This document shows positions 19,670 to 29,264 of a stretch of 64,000 nucleotides of DNA, one piece after another. The first letter of the stretch is position 1. Every line of letters starts with the position of its first letter. The DNA is taken from contig JAKAEB010000003.1 of assembly GCA_021818445.1 (NCBI GenBank), forward strand, positions 1-64,000, written 5' to 3'. Under the pieces are notes generated by a model, which ran no database searches, had not been told where the DNA came from, and saw only the letters and a list, made by a program, of their open reading frames with translations. Source of the stretch: Planctomycetota bacterium. GTDB taxonomy: Bacteria > Planctomycetota > Phycisphaerae > WQYP01. The position numbers were made by a program, and so were the translations under genes.

Positions 19670-20770
19670 TTATTTGCCGGCCGGTTCGATATGCGAGTGA
19701 ACTTCCGCCATGTTTGGCAGGCGGGCCTTAATTCGGGATTCAAGCTCGGTTACTTTGGAATGCGCCTCGGCCACCGACCAATTGGCCGGCACATCCACAT
19801 GAAAACTCAAGTAGAGACGTCCATAAATGTTTTGCACATTGATGGCGTGAACCGATACCTTCATCCCCTCGGCAAGGGAACGTACCACGGATGATGGATC
19901 GTCAAAATTGGGGCCCGGTTCCACATGCACCATCACATCTATGCTTTCATCCACGGCGTCGGCGGCCAATTCCACACTGGTGGCGATGCGGTGGCTCTCT
20001 TCAAGCGATATGTCCGCCGGTACCACAATGGTGGCATCCACAAACCGCTGCGAACCGGACTGCCGGGCCCGAACCCGCGGTACTTCACTTACCCCCGGCA
20101 CACGGCGGATGGCTTCCTGCAGTTGGCTTTCAAGACCGGCGGGTGCGCGATCCATTAATACATCGACACTTTGTTTGGCCAGACGCAGGGCCGCCGCGAG
20201 GATGATCAGGGCGATCAGCAGTGCCCCGACAGGATCGACCCACAACTGATGGGTTAACTGGTCGAGAAGCAGTGACAGCAGCACCACGAGTGCGCTGACA
20301 ACATCAAGTGCAAAATGCAGCAGATTGGCACGCAGGGCGCTGCTGCGCCGGGTAGCGTATGACCGCACCAGGCGAAGTGCTCGATAACTGGTGATGATTA
20401 ACACCACCCCCATCAGCGCGATGGCGACGTAGGCAGCCGGAGAATTGGCCGATTGCCGTGGATGCATCAGGCGAATGACTGCCGCGTAGCCAATCCCCAT
20501 GGCGGTGAGTATGAGAATGAGGCTTTCGCCAAAGGCGGAGAGATTTTCAATCTTGCCGTGACCGTAATTGTGGGTGGCATCGGCGGGCAAGTCGCTGACC
20601 TTTACAGCGATAAGGGTAATGATGGCGGCGACAACGTCGGCGGTGCTGTGAATGGCGTCGGAAATGAGCGCCAGTGATCCAATAAGGATGCCGAGCAGCA
20701 GTTTACTGGAACTGATAATGATTCCAGCAAGCAGAGAGCCAACGGCCAGGCGTTGTCGTTCGTTTGCCAC
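19670..20770 (-). CDS. Cation diffusion facilitator family transporter
   Basis: ALISDAIHSTADVVAAIITLIAVKVSDLPADATHNYGHGKIENLSAF. Confidence 0.95.
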   Translation of the reverse strand: MANERQRLAVGSLLAGIIISSSKLLLGILIGSLALISDAIHSTADVVAAIITLIAVKVSDLPADATHNYGHGKIENLSAFGESLILILTAMGIGYAAVIRLMHPRQSANSPAAYVAIALMGVVLIITSYRALRLVRSYATRRSSALRANLLHFALDVVSALVVLLSLLLDQLTHQLWVDPVGALLIALIILAAALRLAKQSVDVLMDRAPAGLESQLQEAIRRVPGVSEVPRVRARQSGSQRFVDATIVVPADISLEESHRIATSVELAADAVDESIDVMVHVEPGPNFDDPSSVVRSLAEGMKVSVHAINVQNIYGRLYLSFHVDVPANWSVAEAHSKVTELESRIKARLPNMAEVHSHIEPAGK

Positions 20771-20995
20771 GTGCGCATCCCCAAACCATTAAGGCGCGGT
20801 ATATCCCGGCATGTTGAGCCGATAACCACGCGGGTGATGAGATTACAATAGCTTGCGTTGATTGCCGCAAGGGCTGCAATTCGACAGGGCCCATGGTGGA
20901 GGCCAATGCTGCGAATGGCGGGCAGAAAATTTGACCGCCGTGCTGCTGGAGCACGGCGGTCGGTGAGCGAGAGATTTCCCATTGAAGTTATGCCA

Positions 20996-21499
20996 TCAGC
21001 GACTGTAAATCCAACCTTGCGGATTGGCAGCGCCGGGCGGCACGCTGGCGAAACAGGGGGCGCGCCACGTGATGGTTTGAGTGGGCAAATACCGGATGCT
21101 GGAACCAAAACCATCTTTCACATTGACCACCCCACGGAACGACCGGCCGTCCGGCAGATGAATCGTGCCGCGAACGACTTCGCCGGGGCGGATGTAGTGC
21201 ATGATGTTCGGATCAGTCACGGAGGGCGTCTGGTAAGGGCGTGTCATGCGCGCAATCTGGTAATCCACCAGAAACTGGTGCAGCGCGGTTCCGTGGCCGT
21301 GCAATGGGGGCATATGGTGAAAGTCGTGCTGATATTCCATCAGCCCTTCCTGAAGGGTGGCCAGGGTAATACGGGTGGTAATCAAATCCCTTTTGGCGGC
21401 GGCCTGCACCTTGAACCATGCCAAGACGCCTATGAGGATTACCGCCCCCGCAAGAACTACGGGAATATCCGATGAGCGAAACTGGAAATTGGTACGCAT
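20996..21499 (-). CDS. Single-TM pseudopilin-like protein without a GFTLIE motif
   Basis: MRTNFQFRSSDIPVVLAGAVILIGVLAWF then GspG-like helix and VNVKDGFGSSIRYLPTQ, similar to VCVLDGFGNPIQYMPSG in the next gene. Confidence 0.6.
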   Translation of the reverse strand: MRTNFQFRSSDIPVVLAGAVILIGVLAWFKVQAAAKRDLITTRITLATLQEGLMEYQHDFHHMPPLHGHGTALHQFLVDYQIARMTRPYQTPSVTDPNIMHYIRPGEVVRGTIHLPDGRSFRGVVNVKDGFGSSIRYLPTQTITWRAPCFASVPPGAANPQGWIYSR

Positions 21500-21692
21500 G
21501 GCCCTCTCCTTTTCAAAACAACCTGTGGATCGGACTGAACAAATCCAATCGCTTCCTCTATGACTGATGATAGTGGAGGCAGCCTGAATAGAAAGGAAAA
21601 CTTTAGTATTTTTACTTTGGGTTGCCGCCGATAAAGCGTGCCTGCCGCCAGCGGGCAAATCGGGGCGCTTTTATCGCCACGCGAAATGGTTA

Positions 21693-22418
21693 TCACTGGT
21701 TGTAGCTGTAGATGTAATCTGCCGGGCCGAAGGTCGAGGTGGTTTGGGTGTTGGCCTGCGCCGCGGAAAACACCGGTCCAAAGCTGTAAAAATAAGGGGC
21801 ATGATCGGTACTGGGCTGCCAACCCGTCGTACCATTCTGAAACGTCTGACTGCTGACGATCACGGACGGGAGAGCCGCCAAGTTCTGGCTTGCGTAGTTG
21901 CCTTGGTTTAGCCACGCGGTGGAACTGGTGGCGTAGGAGTTACCGGAAGGGTTGGCATACAAGGGTGCGTTCGCCTGCGTGACACCGGATGGCATGTACT
22001 GGATGGGATTACCAAAACCATCCAATACACAAATTACGCCGGTCATGGTGCCCGACCCACCCGGGCCGGGAAAGGTACCAGTGATTACAAGATTGGAAGG
22101 TAAGGCGGTGAGCACATCCGGCGTTTGTTTCCATGTACTGTTAGGCCCCGGCGTGGCGTGGTCCAGTTGGTAATCCTGTAAAAACTGACCCATATTTTGG
22201 GGTACTTGGCCACCACTTTTATGAATGTACCAACCTAGGGCGGCTTGCAGGTTTTTAAGTTCGGTTTTGGTCAAATTGGCTGAGGAACTGTTTTCCACCT
22301 GCGTGCCCACGGCCAAACCAATACCGATAAGAATGGTGATGATCAGCAGCACGACCAGCATTTCCACCAAGGTAAACGCCGGGTATTTACGAATTCTTTT
22401 TGATCTTGAAAGTGTCAT
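21693..22418 (-). CDS. Pseudopilin (prepilin-type N-terminal cleavage/methylation domain)
   Basis: YPAFTLVEMLVVLLIITILIGIGLAVG. Confidence 0.92.
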   Translation of the reverse strand: MTLSRSKRIRKYPAFTLVEMLVVLLIITILIGIGLAVGTQVENSSSANLTKTELKNLQAALGWYIHKSGGQVPQNMGQFLQDYQLDHATPGPNSTWKQTPDVLTALPSNLVITGTFPGPGGSGTMTGVICVLDGFGNPIQYMPSGVTQANAPLYANPSGNSYATSSTAWLNQGNYASQNLAALPSVIVSSQTFQNGTTGWQPSTDHAPYFYSFGPVFSAAQANTQTTSTFGPADYIYSYNQ

Positions 22419-22511
22419 GGGCGTTCCTCATCTTCCGCGTCTACGCATCCCGCACCTTCTCTCCACCTTTAGTGTACCGCTGGACAGGCGGCCTTGGGTA
22501 GCCGACACCGA

Positions 22512-24080
22512 CTACTCCTGCACCTGATTTTGGCGGTCCAGCGCGGCAATCATGCCGGGGATGTCGTGTTCGGCCGCCTCGGTAAGCTGGGCATCCCATC
22601 CCAGCGAGGCCAGTGCTTGCGTAGTGACCGGTCCTATCGAGAGTTTGGGGAGATGGCGAACCTTCTCACGCAGGTCCGGCGGCAGCAGATTAAATAGATT
22701 ATTGGCGGTTGATGCACTGGTGAAAGTTATCAAGCTGATTCGATCTTCAGAAAGTGCGGTCAAGGCTTCGGCTGGCAATGCGGAGGGTGGACGAGTTTGA
22801 TACATGGCAACATCTTCCACTTGGGCACCGGCCTGCTCCAAACCGGTTCGCAGCGCCGGTCGGGCAATCTGCGCCCTTAGCAGCATCACCCGCAACCCTG
22901 TCACATCGCCGAGATGCGATTGGATGGCTTGCGAAAGTTTATCGCTGGTAAATTCCTCCGGCATTAAATCTGCAATAATGCCTATTTGACGCAGTGCCGC
23001 CGCAGTGGACGGGCCAACGGCCACCACTCGCTGTGGCAGTGCCCGGGCATCGCGCCCCGCCTGCATTAGATAGTCCCATGCGGCATGCACCCCGTTCACG
23101 CTGGTAAAAATGGCCATATCCGCGTGCGACAGGCGGCCAATTGCCTGGATCACTGCGGCAGAATCTGATGGTGGTGCCAATTCGATGGTTGGAGCTTCAA
23201 TGACCATGGCACCAAGCTCAATGAGGCGGCGCGACAATTCACCGGCCTGCTGACGCGTGCGGGTTACCAGCACCGTTTTGCCAAAAAGCGGTCGCTGTTC
23301 AAACCAATTCAGTTCCTCGCTTAAACCGGCCACCTGGCCGAGGATCGTTATTGCCGGCGGCGCGATTTGGGCACAAAAATCGGCACTGCAGAGTTGCTTG
23401 AGATGAGCGCGGTAAGTTTTTTGATTGGGGTGGGTGGCGCGATGAATGATGGCCGCAGGTGTTTGACCGTCCATCCCGGCGGCAATGAGTTTGGTGGCGA
23501 GTGTGGGTAACGTTTTTACGCCCATGTAGAAAACCAATGTGCCGTTTAGTTTTGCCAAGGCGTCAAAATTAAGCCCGACGGCTACATTGGAATCTTGTTG
23601 ATGGCCGGTGATCAGGGTGACAGAACTGGTAAAGTCGCGATGAGTGACCGGAATTCCGGCGTAAGCAGGCCCTGCAATGCCGCTGGTGATGCCGGGAATG
23701 ACTTGAAATGGCACTTTGTGCGCAAAAAGATACTGTCCTTCCTCCCCGCCGCGTCCGAATACGTACGGATCTCCCCCTTTTAGCCGAACGATATTCCCCC
23801 AAGGAGAATGGACTTTCGCAAAGGCGGCTTGCTGCTGCCATTTGGTAACCAATAATTCGTTTATTTCATCCTGCGTGAGGGTATGACGATTGGCCTGCTT
23901 ACCGACGTAGATCAATTCCGCCGACGGCGGGGCGTGGCGGAGTAGTTCGGGATTAGCCAATGCGTCATAAATAATTACACGACATGAAGTTATTGCATCT
24001 TTACCCGCCAGAGTCAGCAGTCCGGGATCGCCGGGGCCGGCCCCCACAAGGAAAACCATCGGATAGGTAGACAAAGGCAT
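22512..24080 (-). CDS. cobA-hemD: Uroporphyrinogen-III C-methyltransferase fused to uroporphyrinogen-III synthase
   Basis: FLVGAGPGDPGLLTLAGKDAI, RLKGGDPYVFGRGGEE, then HemD-like KTVLVTRTRQQAGELSRRLIELGA. Confidence 0.95.
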   Translation of the reverse strand: MPLSTYPMVFLVGAGPGDPGLLTLAGKDAITSCRVIIYDALANPELLRHAPPSAELIYVGKQANRHTLTQDEINELLVTKWQQQAAFAKVHSPWGNIVRLKGGDPYVFGRGGEEGQYLFAHKVPFQVIPGITSGIAGPAYAGIPVTHRDFTSSVTLITGHQQDSNVAVGLNFDALAKLNGTLVFYMGVKTLPTLATKLIAAGMDGQTPAAIIHRATHPNQKTYRAHLKQLCSADFCAQIAPPAITILGQVAGLSEELNWFEQRPLFGKTVLVTRTRQQAGELSRRLIELGAMVIEAPTIELAPPSDSAAVIQAIGRLSHADMAIFTSVNGVHAAWDYLMQAGRDARALPQRVVAVGPSTAAALRQIGIIADLMPEEFTSDKLSQAIQSHLGDVTGLRVMLLRAQIARPALRTGLEQAGAQVEDVAMYQTRPPSALPAEALTALSEDRISLITFTSASTANNLFNLLPPDLREKVRHLPKLSIGPVTTQALASLGWDAQLTEAAEHDIPGMIAALDRQNQVQE

Positions 24081-24249
24081 TCTCCGTAGACACTTCCAGG
24101 GCTTGGACGCCCCAGTAGATTATGCCACAAATTGGAAGGTGATGGGAGGCGGAAGAAATATTTAGATAAATTTGAGATTTGGTTAAAGAGTGTTCAAAAG
24201 TAAGCCGATAGTAATGTTGGTCGCAGTTGCAGTTTCCTCCCATAACCGA

Positions 24250-24286
24250 GATAGCCCGCTGTGCGTTGCAGCGGGCTATCTTTTTT
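24250..24286 (+). terminator. Strong plus-strand terminator with no plus-strand CDS upstream
   Basis: GATAGCCCGCTG-TGCGTTG-CAGCGGGCTATC (12 bp perfect) then TTTTTT. Confidence 0.85.
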
Positions 24287-24320
24287 ATGGCCCTCAAAAC
24301 TGGCTCGATCCATCCAACTT

Positions 24321-25001
24321 TTACAAACTACACGATTCGCCCGCCTTTAACACCACGGGCGTTAAGCCTTTAAGGCGGATGTCATCGGCAAAGGCCTCCG
24401 GATTTTGGGCAATTGGCGGAAAGGTGTTGTAGTGTACGGGCATCACGAGCGGAGCACCGATCATTTCCGCGGCCAGAACGGCGTGACCGGGGCCCATCGT
24501 GAAATGATCGCCCATGCATAGGATTGCCATATCCGGCTTCCAAAGGCGGCCGATCAAAGCCATATCACTGAACAACGCCGTATCGCCTGAATAGTAGATT
24601 TTTTTACCGGCAATCTCAATCACCATTCCGCTGGCCACCCCCCCTGCGGTACCGTCGGGAAAGGTGCTGGTGTGAAAGGCGACGGTAAGCGACAGCCTGC
24701 CAAATGGCGTTTGACATGTCCCGCCCGTATTAAGCCCCACCGCGTTGAACCCCTTACCGGCATAGTACTGTGACATCTCGAAATTGCAGTAAATGGTTGC
24801 CTTATTCTGTCTGGCGATGGACTCCACATCTGCCACATGATCAAAGTGGGCATGCGAAAGTAGTATGTGCTCGGCCTTGACGGCCGCCGGCTTGATATCG
24901 GAAAGGGGATTTTGATCCAGAAAAGGATCTACAATAAGTCGATGATTTCCGCTGTGAACTTCAAATGTTGAGTGTCCATGATATAAAACGGTTACTGCCA
25001 T
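24321..25001 (-). CDS. UPF0173 metal-dependent hydrolase (metallo-beta-lactamase fold)
   Basis: MAVTVLYHGHSTFEVHSGNHRLIVDPFLDQNP, LLSHAHFDHV, YSGDTALFSDM. Confidence 0.95.
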   Translation of the reverse strand: MAVTVLYHGHSTFEVHSGNHRLIVDPFLDQNPLSDIKPAAVKAEHILLSHAHFDHVADVESIARQNKATIYCNFEMSQYYAGKGFNAVGLNTGGTCQTPFGRLSLTVAFHTSTFPDGTAGGVASGMVIEIAGKKIYYSGDTALFSDMALIGRLWKPDMAILCMGDHFTMGPGHAVLAAEMIGAPLVMPVHYNTFPPIAQNPEAFADDIRLKGLTPVVLKAGESCSL

Positions 25002-25103
25002 TGAATAACTCCTTAAAATGGATCCCAATTTGCAACGGTCAGATTGTAGGCGTGGAGATGCGAGGATCAAGCCGGTTCGGTAAAGCCAAAACGATCGGCG
25101 CTG

Positions 25104-26321
25104 CTACGGACTTTTGGATTTGGCGTGCGGTGCGTCGGCCGATGGTGGTTTGATCAGTGCCGCCAGTGGGTTTACATCTGGATTGGGCAGGGCGAAGCGC
25201 TCTATTAGATGGGCGATGGTAATTTTGGCCAGCGCCCGATGCACCCGATCCCAGCGTGTGGACTTTGCCCGGCGGAAGGCGACTAAGTCATGGAGGGCGG
25301 CGTAAAACGATCGATCACGAAGTATGCTTCGTCCCAATCCATGACACGCGCTAATGATCAGTTGCGCCCGTTGATATTGCTGCATAGGCGTCGGATGCCT
25401 CGCAAGCAGCAAGGCCCCAAGCTGATGGACCGCGGTGTGCGGCCAGTGCCGCATCACCCGATGAATAAGTCTTTTATCGGGTTGTACAAATGCAGCATGG
25501 AGCAGGACATACATGGCGGCCTGGGCGTTCTGATTGACCAATGGAAATTGCGTGCCGATAAAATTTATTTCAGCGATACTTTGCCGCGTTAAGGCCCGCA
25601 AGGTACCCATTTGGCTCATGAGCAGCGCATTGTGCCGGACCCGATTGGTTTCATGAATGGGCAGCATCGCCACCACTTTTTCGGCGGCGGTGTACTGCCC
25701 GGCACGCAGCAGATCCATGGAAAGTTGCACATTGGCCTTTTCAGCCACCACTGCCATTTGCGATCGTATGGCAAATGGTGTCGCCCCCAGCCAGGCCAGC
25801 TCATGGGCCATGGTCCACACCGGTGCGGCTAGCACTGGATTTTTAATATCCGATGGCGACAACCGCCGGAGATAAAGATGCAGCGCCTTAACAGCGACAG
25901 GCGAGCCACTGGTATGCTGAAACGTTTCGGCGAATGCCCGCAAGGCCAGCAGCCGAGCATAGCCGTTATGGTGCGATCGAGCGGCCCGCGCCAGAAGTTG
26001 CCGGGCAAAAATGTTTCGCTGGGAATCCAGTTGCATGAGAAGCCGTCGTTGGGCGGGGCCATAGGCATGAATAAAGCGCTGCCAATCTGCAGCAGAATAT
26101 ACCGCCGGAAAACCGTGGAACCGCCGTGCCGGATGTTTTTGCACCGTATTGAGATCGGGCCAAAGTGCCGATGCCCGCCATTGCGGAGGCAGAAGCGACT
26201 TGGCAGCGGCAGTCAGCGGCGCAGCAACGGCGTTTGGCACGCCGCCGATGACCAGCGTCGCCAGCGCGGCCCAAAAGACCCGTCTCAAAAATCCCTTTCT
26301 GTATACGGTCATCACATCCAT
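25104..26321 (-). CDS. Secreted protein of unknown function
   Basis: Long ORF with signal-peptide-like N-terminus (FLRRVFWAALATLVIGGVPNAVA); no family recognised. Confidence 0.6.
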   Translation of the reverse strand: MDVMTVYRKGFLRRVFWAALATLVIGGVPNAVAAPLTAAAKSLLPPQWRASALWPDLNTVQKHPARRFHGFPAVYSAADWQRFIHAYGPAQRRLLMQLDSQRNIFARQLLARAARSHHNGYARLLALRAFAETFQHTSGSPVAVKALHLYLRRLSPSDIKNPVLAAPVWTMAHELAWLGATPFAIRSQMAVVAEKANVQLSMDLLRAGQYTAAEKVVAMLPIHETNRVRHNALLMSQMGTLRALTRQSIAEINFIGTQFPLVNQNAQAAMYVLLHAAFVQPDKRLIHRVMRHWPHTAVHQLGALLLARHPTPMQQYQRAQLIISACHGLGRSILRDRSFYAALHDLVAFRRAKSTRWDRVHRALAKITIAHLIERFALPNPDVNPLAALIKPPSADAPHAKSKSP

Positions 26322-26460
26322 GTCACCTCACCGTTTATGCCTCAGTATACCGCAGAGGGCGGGTTGCACGCAGGCGGCGAATTTTTGGGAAGAACGCCAG
26401 CCACCACTCGCAATGACGCGCTATAATTCCGAGCGATGTTTATACTCGGCAGGAGCCACG

Positions 26461-27603
26461 ATGCATTACCAATATGGCGAATTTGATGGCGAGGCATTCC
26501 CCACTCCGGATAGCCTGTGGCCCTATGACAAAGTATTTGATTTCATTCTGGCCTACGGCGATGATGCGCTGGACGCATTGAATGACCTCGGCGAGGAGCA
26601 GGCCCAATTACTTGACCAGCTCATGCAGGATGGCCTGCTGGAGAAAGCTGCCGGGCGCTATCGTCTGACCCCTCGGGCGGTTAATCAAATGCAGCGGCGG
26701 GCTTTGATGGAGATTTTTGCCAATTTGCCCCGGACCGGTCGCGACGGTCATCCGACCACCCATGCGGGTGCCGGGGCGGATCGTCTGGAGGGGACGCGGC
26801 CCTATCAATTTGGGGACCCGGTAAGCGAATTAGATTTGCATCAGTCGCTGCGCAATGCGTTGGCCGACCATGCCAAAACCCCGGGTACACCCATGCTACC
26901 CATTGAATTCAGCGAGAATCATCTGGAGATGCATCTGCATGAAGGCACCACCAATTGTGCCCTTTGCATATTGATTGATATGTCGGGAAGCATGATGCGG
27001 TACGGCCGGTTTATCGCAGCCAAAAAGGTGGCGATGGGACTCAGTGCCCTGGTGCAGCAGCGATTTCCGCAGGATACAGTCGACATTGTCGGCTTTTACT
27101 CCACCGCCAAGATGATCCGCCACAGTGAATTGCCCCTGCTTATGCCCAAGCCGGTCAGCACGCATGAATATTCGATTCAAGTTCGTATCCCGCTGAAGGA
27201 GGCGGACAAAACCCACCAGCACTTCACCAATCTGCAAATGGGTATGCAACTGGGCCGTCAGGTGCTCAATCGTCGCAGTGCGGCACAAAAGATCATGTTC
27301 ATCATCACGGATGGACAACCGACCGCCCACCTGGAAGGACAGATGCTTAACCTGATTTACCCACCAAGCAAGAAGACCGCGATGGCCACTTTGCGTGAAG
27401 CGCTGCTTTGCGTGCGAAGTGATATTCGAGTGGCCAGCTTTGCCTTAATAGAAGATTATTGGGATATGGAGTGGGTACAATTTACCGATCAACTGACCCG
27501 TCTGGCACGCGGAGTGGCGTTTTACTGCACGGGCAGTGATCTGGCCAGTTGTGTCATGGAAAGCTATCTGAGCGGCCGCCGGAAAAAAGCATATCTGTCC
27601 TGA
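26461..27603 (+). CDS. VWA-domain protein
   Basis: CALCILIDMSGSMMRYGRFIAAKKVAMGLSALV (MIDAS DxSxS); ATG at 26461 MHYQYGEFDGE. Confidence 0.88.
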   Translation: MHYQYGEFDGEAFPTPDSLWPYDKVFDFILAYGDDALDALNDLGEEQAQLLDQLMQDGLLEKAAGRYRLTPRAVNQMQRRALMEIFANLPRTGRDGHPTTHAGAGADRLEGTRPYQFGDPVSELDLHQSLRNALADHAKTPGTPMLPIEFSENHLEMHLHEGTTNCALCILIDMSGSMMRYGRFIAAKKVAMGLSALVQQRFPQDTVDIVGFYSTAKMIRHSELPLLMPKPVSTHEYSIQVRIPLKEADKTHQHFTNLQMGMQLGRQVLNRRSAAQKIMFIITDGQPTAHLEGQMLNLIYPPSKKTAMATLREALLCVRSDIRVASFALIEDYWDMEWVQFTDQLTRLARGVAFYCTGSDLASCVMESYLSGRRKKAYLS

Positions 27604-27767
27604 GCCGACGGCGCATCGAAACACCTACGGCATGCGTGGCGGCGAATAAAGCGAGTTTGCACCGCCATGCACGCGCAAATAGCACCAGCATATTTTCATT
27701 AGATTGAAGCGCGCCGGGACAAGCCCGGCGGCTCGCTGGTTGTCGCTTTGTTATATTGTTTTTATAA

Positions 27768-28024
27768 TTCTCTCTGTGGCTCTGCGCCTCTGTGCGAGAT
27801 AATAGTGACTCTCTCCCTGATATAGGCATTCATGCCGCTGGTATGGTTATATTTATTGACGTGCCACTTGCGTATCTTATTATTTGTATGTTTTTAATGT
27901 TCTCTGTGTCTTTGTGGCTCTGCGCGAAATCATAACACTTCCCTGTGCGAGTTAAGGTATCATGCCGATGGCATGGTGAAAGTTGTTTTTTTAGCGCGCA
28001 GAGAAAAGAGCCACAGAGGCCGCG
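27768..28024. repeat. Degenerate intergenic repeat cluster (CTCTGTGGCTCTGCG-type) with direct and inverted copies
   Basis: ttctctctgtggctctgcgcctctgtgcgaga (27768), ttctctgtgtctttgtggctctgcgcgaaatc (~27900), inverted gcgcgcagagaaaagagccacagaggc (~27994); each direct copy followed by a CATGCCG(A/C)TGG(T/C)ATGG block. Confidence 0.75.
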
Positions 28025-28090
28025 TCATAGAATCAAATGCGATTCATTGGCCGAATTTTGACAATTAAGCGACACCGGGCAAGCCCAGGG

Positions 28091-28882
28091 CTATTTGGCC
28101 GCCCCGGCGGCAATCAATGCGTTACCAAACAGGCGGACGGCGTTGGCGGTGGTTGATTCCGCCACGCTTTTCAGCGTGACGCCACGCAGCTTGGCGATGT
28201 ATTCTGCCGTGTGCACAACAAAGCTCGGCTCATTAATTTTGATGCTGCGTTTGGGGACCGGCGAAAGGTAGGGTGCGTCGGTTTCAACCAGGAGGCGATC
28301 AATGGGAACGCTTTTGCAGGCATTTGCCACATCGGTTGCGTTTTTGTAGGTTACGATGCCGGTAAAACCGATATAGGCCCCCAATGCCAGCCATGATTCA
28401 ACTTCCGCCGTGCTGCCGGTAAAGCAATGCACGACAAAGGCCGTCGGCCGATACCGGCGAACCACGGCCAGCGCATCGTCGTGGGCATCGCGCACATGTA
28501 AAATGACCGGCAAATTTAATTTCGCAGCCAGCGACAACTGCAATTCAAAAACATGATGCTGTACCTCGTGTGATCCTTCCGCGTGGTGATAATCCAGGCC
28601 GCACTCACCAACCGCCAGAAGTTTGGGTTGTTGAGCAAAGTGTGCCCGCATTGCCGCGATAAAATCGGGTGCCACTTCATGGGCGTGATGTGGATGAATG
28701 CCCAACGCGCCAAAGACGGCCGGAGAATCCTGCAATTGTTTTCTTACTTGGATGTGGTCGGCGGCATCGGTTCCGATTGTGATCAGGCGGCTTACGCCAG
28801 CGGCGACAGCGCGGTCAATAACCGTGTCGGCTTGCTCAACCAAACCCGGATAGGTGAGATGACAGTGGGTATCAATCAGCAT
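28091..28882 (-). CDS. tatD: TatD-family hydrolase
   Basis: MLIDTHCHLTYPGL, GIHPHHA, VGECGLDYHHAEGS, LLVETDAPYLSPVP. Confidence 0.96.
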   Translation of the reverse strand: MLIDTHCHLTYPGLVEQADTVIDRAVAAGVSRLITIGTDAADHIQVRKQLQDSPAVFGALGIHPHHAHEVAPDFIAAMRAHFAQQPKLLAVGECGLDYHHAEGSHEVQHHVFELQLSLAAKLNLPVILHVRDAHDDALAVVRRYRPTAFVVHCFTGSTAEVESWLALGAYIGFTGIVTYKNATDVANACKSVPIDRLLVETDAPYLSPVPKRSIKINEPSFVVHTAEYIAKLRGVTLKSVAESTTANAVRLFGNALIAAGAAK

Positions 28883-29162
28883 GCCGCAATATTACCGTCA
28901 TCGGCCAATGGTCGCACCAGCAGTCAAACGCCTTGTGGCAGGACGATGAGCGCAGCATCACGAAATGACCGCTACGGGCTTATCAGAAACTTAGCCAATC
29001 GTTAATCGAGATGTATTGCTGGGGGGATAGACTCCAGTTGCGATGCGAGAGTTACGCTCCCGGGTGTTGCCCGGGTGAAACGCGAAGCCCGTCGCCATGG
29101 GTGCCGGAAATGTCATTTGGTACCGCATGTTTGAACATGTCCATCACACCTCTCTTCCGCCG

Positions 29163-29196
29163 GGAGCTGTCGGGATGCCGACAGTTCCTTTTTTTT
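29163..29196 (+). terminator. Terminator in the leader upstream of the alpha/beta hydrolase
   Basis: GGAGCTGTCGG-GATG-CCGACAGTTCC (11 bp with one GU) followed by TTTTTTTT, ~70 nt before ATG 29265. Confidence 0.85.
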
Positions 29197-29264
29197 CATA
29201 AACGGATACATTACGGATCGTGCGGTTCATAGGGGTCCAGCCGCAGGCATGGAGATGAACGTTG

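Noticed and set aside
27855-27872. gacgtgccacttgcg as a sigma-54 site
   Set aside because: Superficially similar, but GG/GC doublets at 12-nt spacing are absent on both strands.
29040-29140. c-di-GMP (GEMM-I) riboswitch suggested by gtgaaacgcgaagccc
   Set aside because: Only partial resemblance to GGGACGCAAAGCC; the conserved GGCAAACC arm and receptor are missing.
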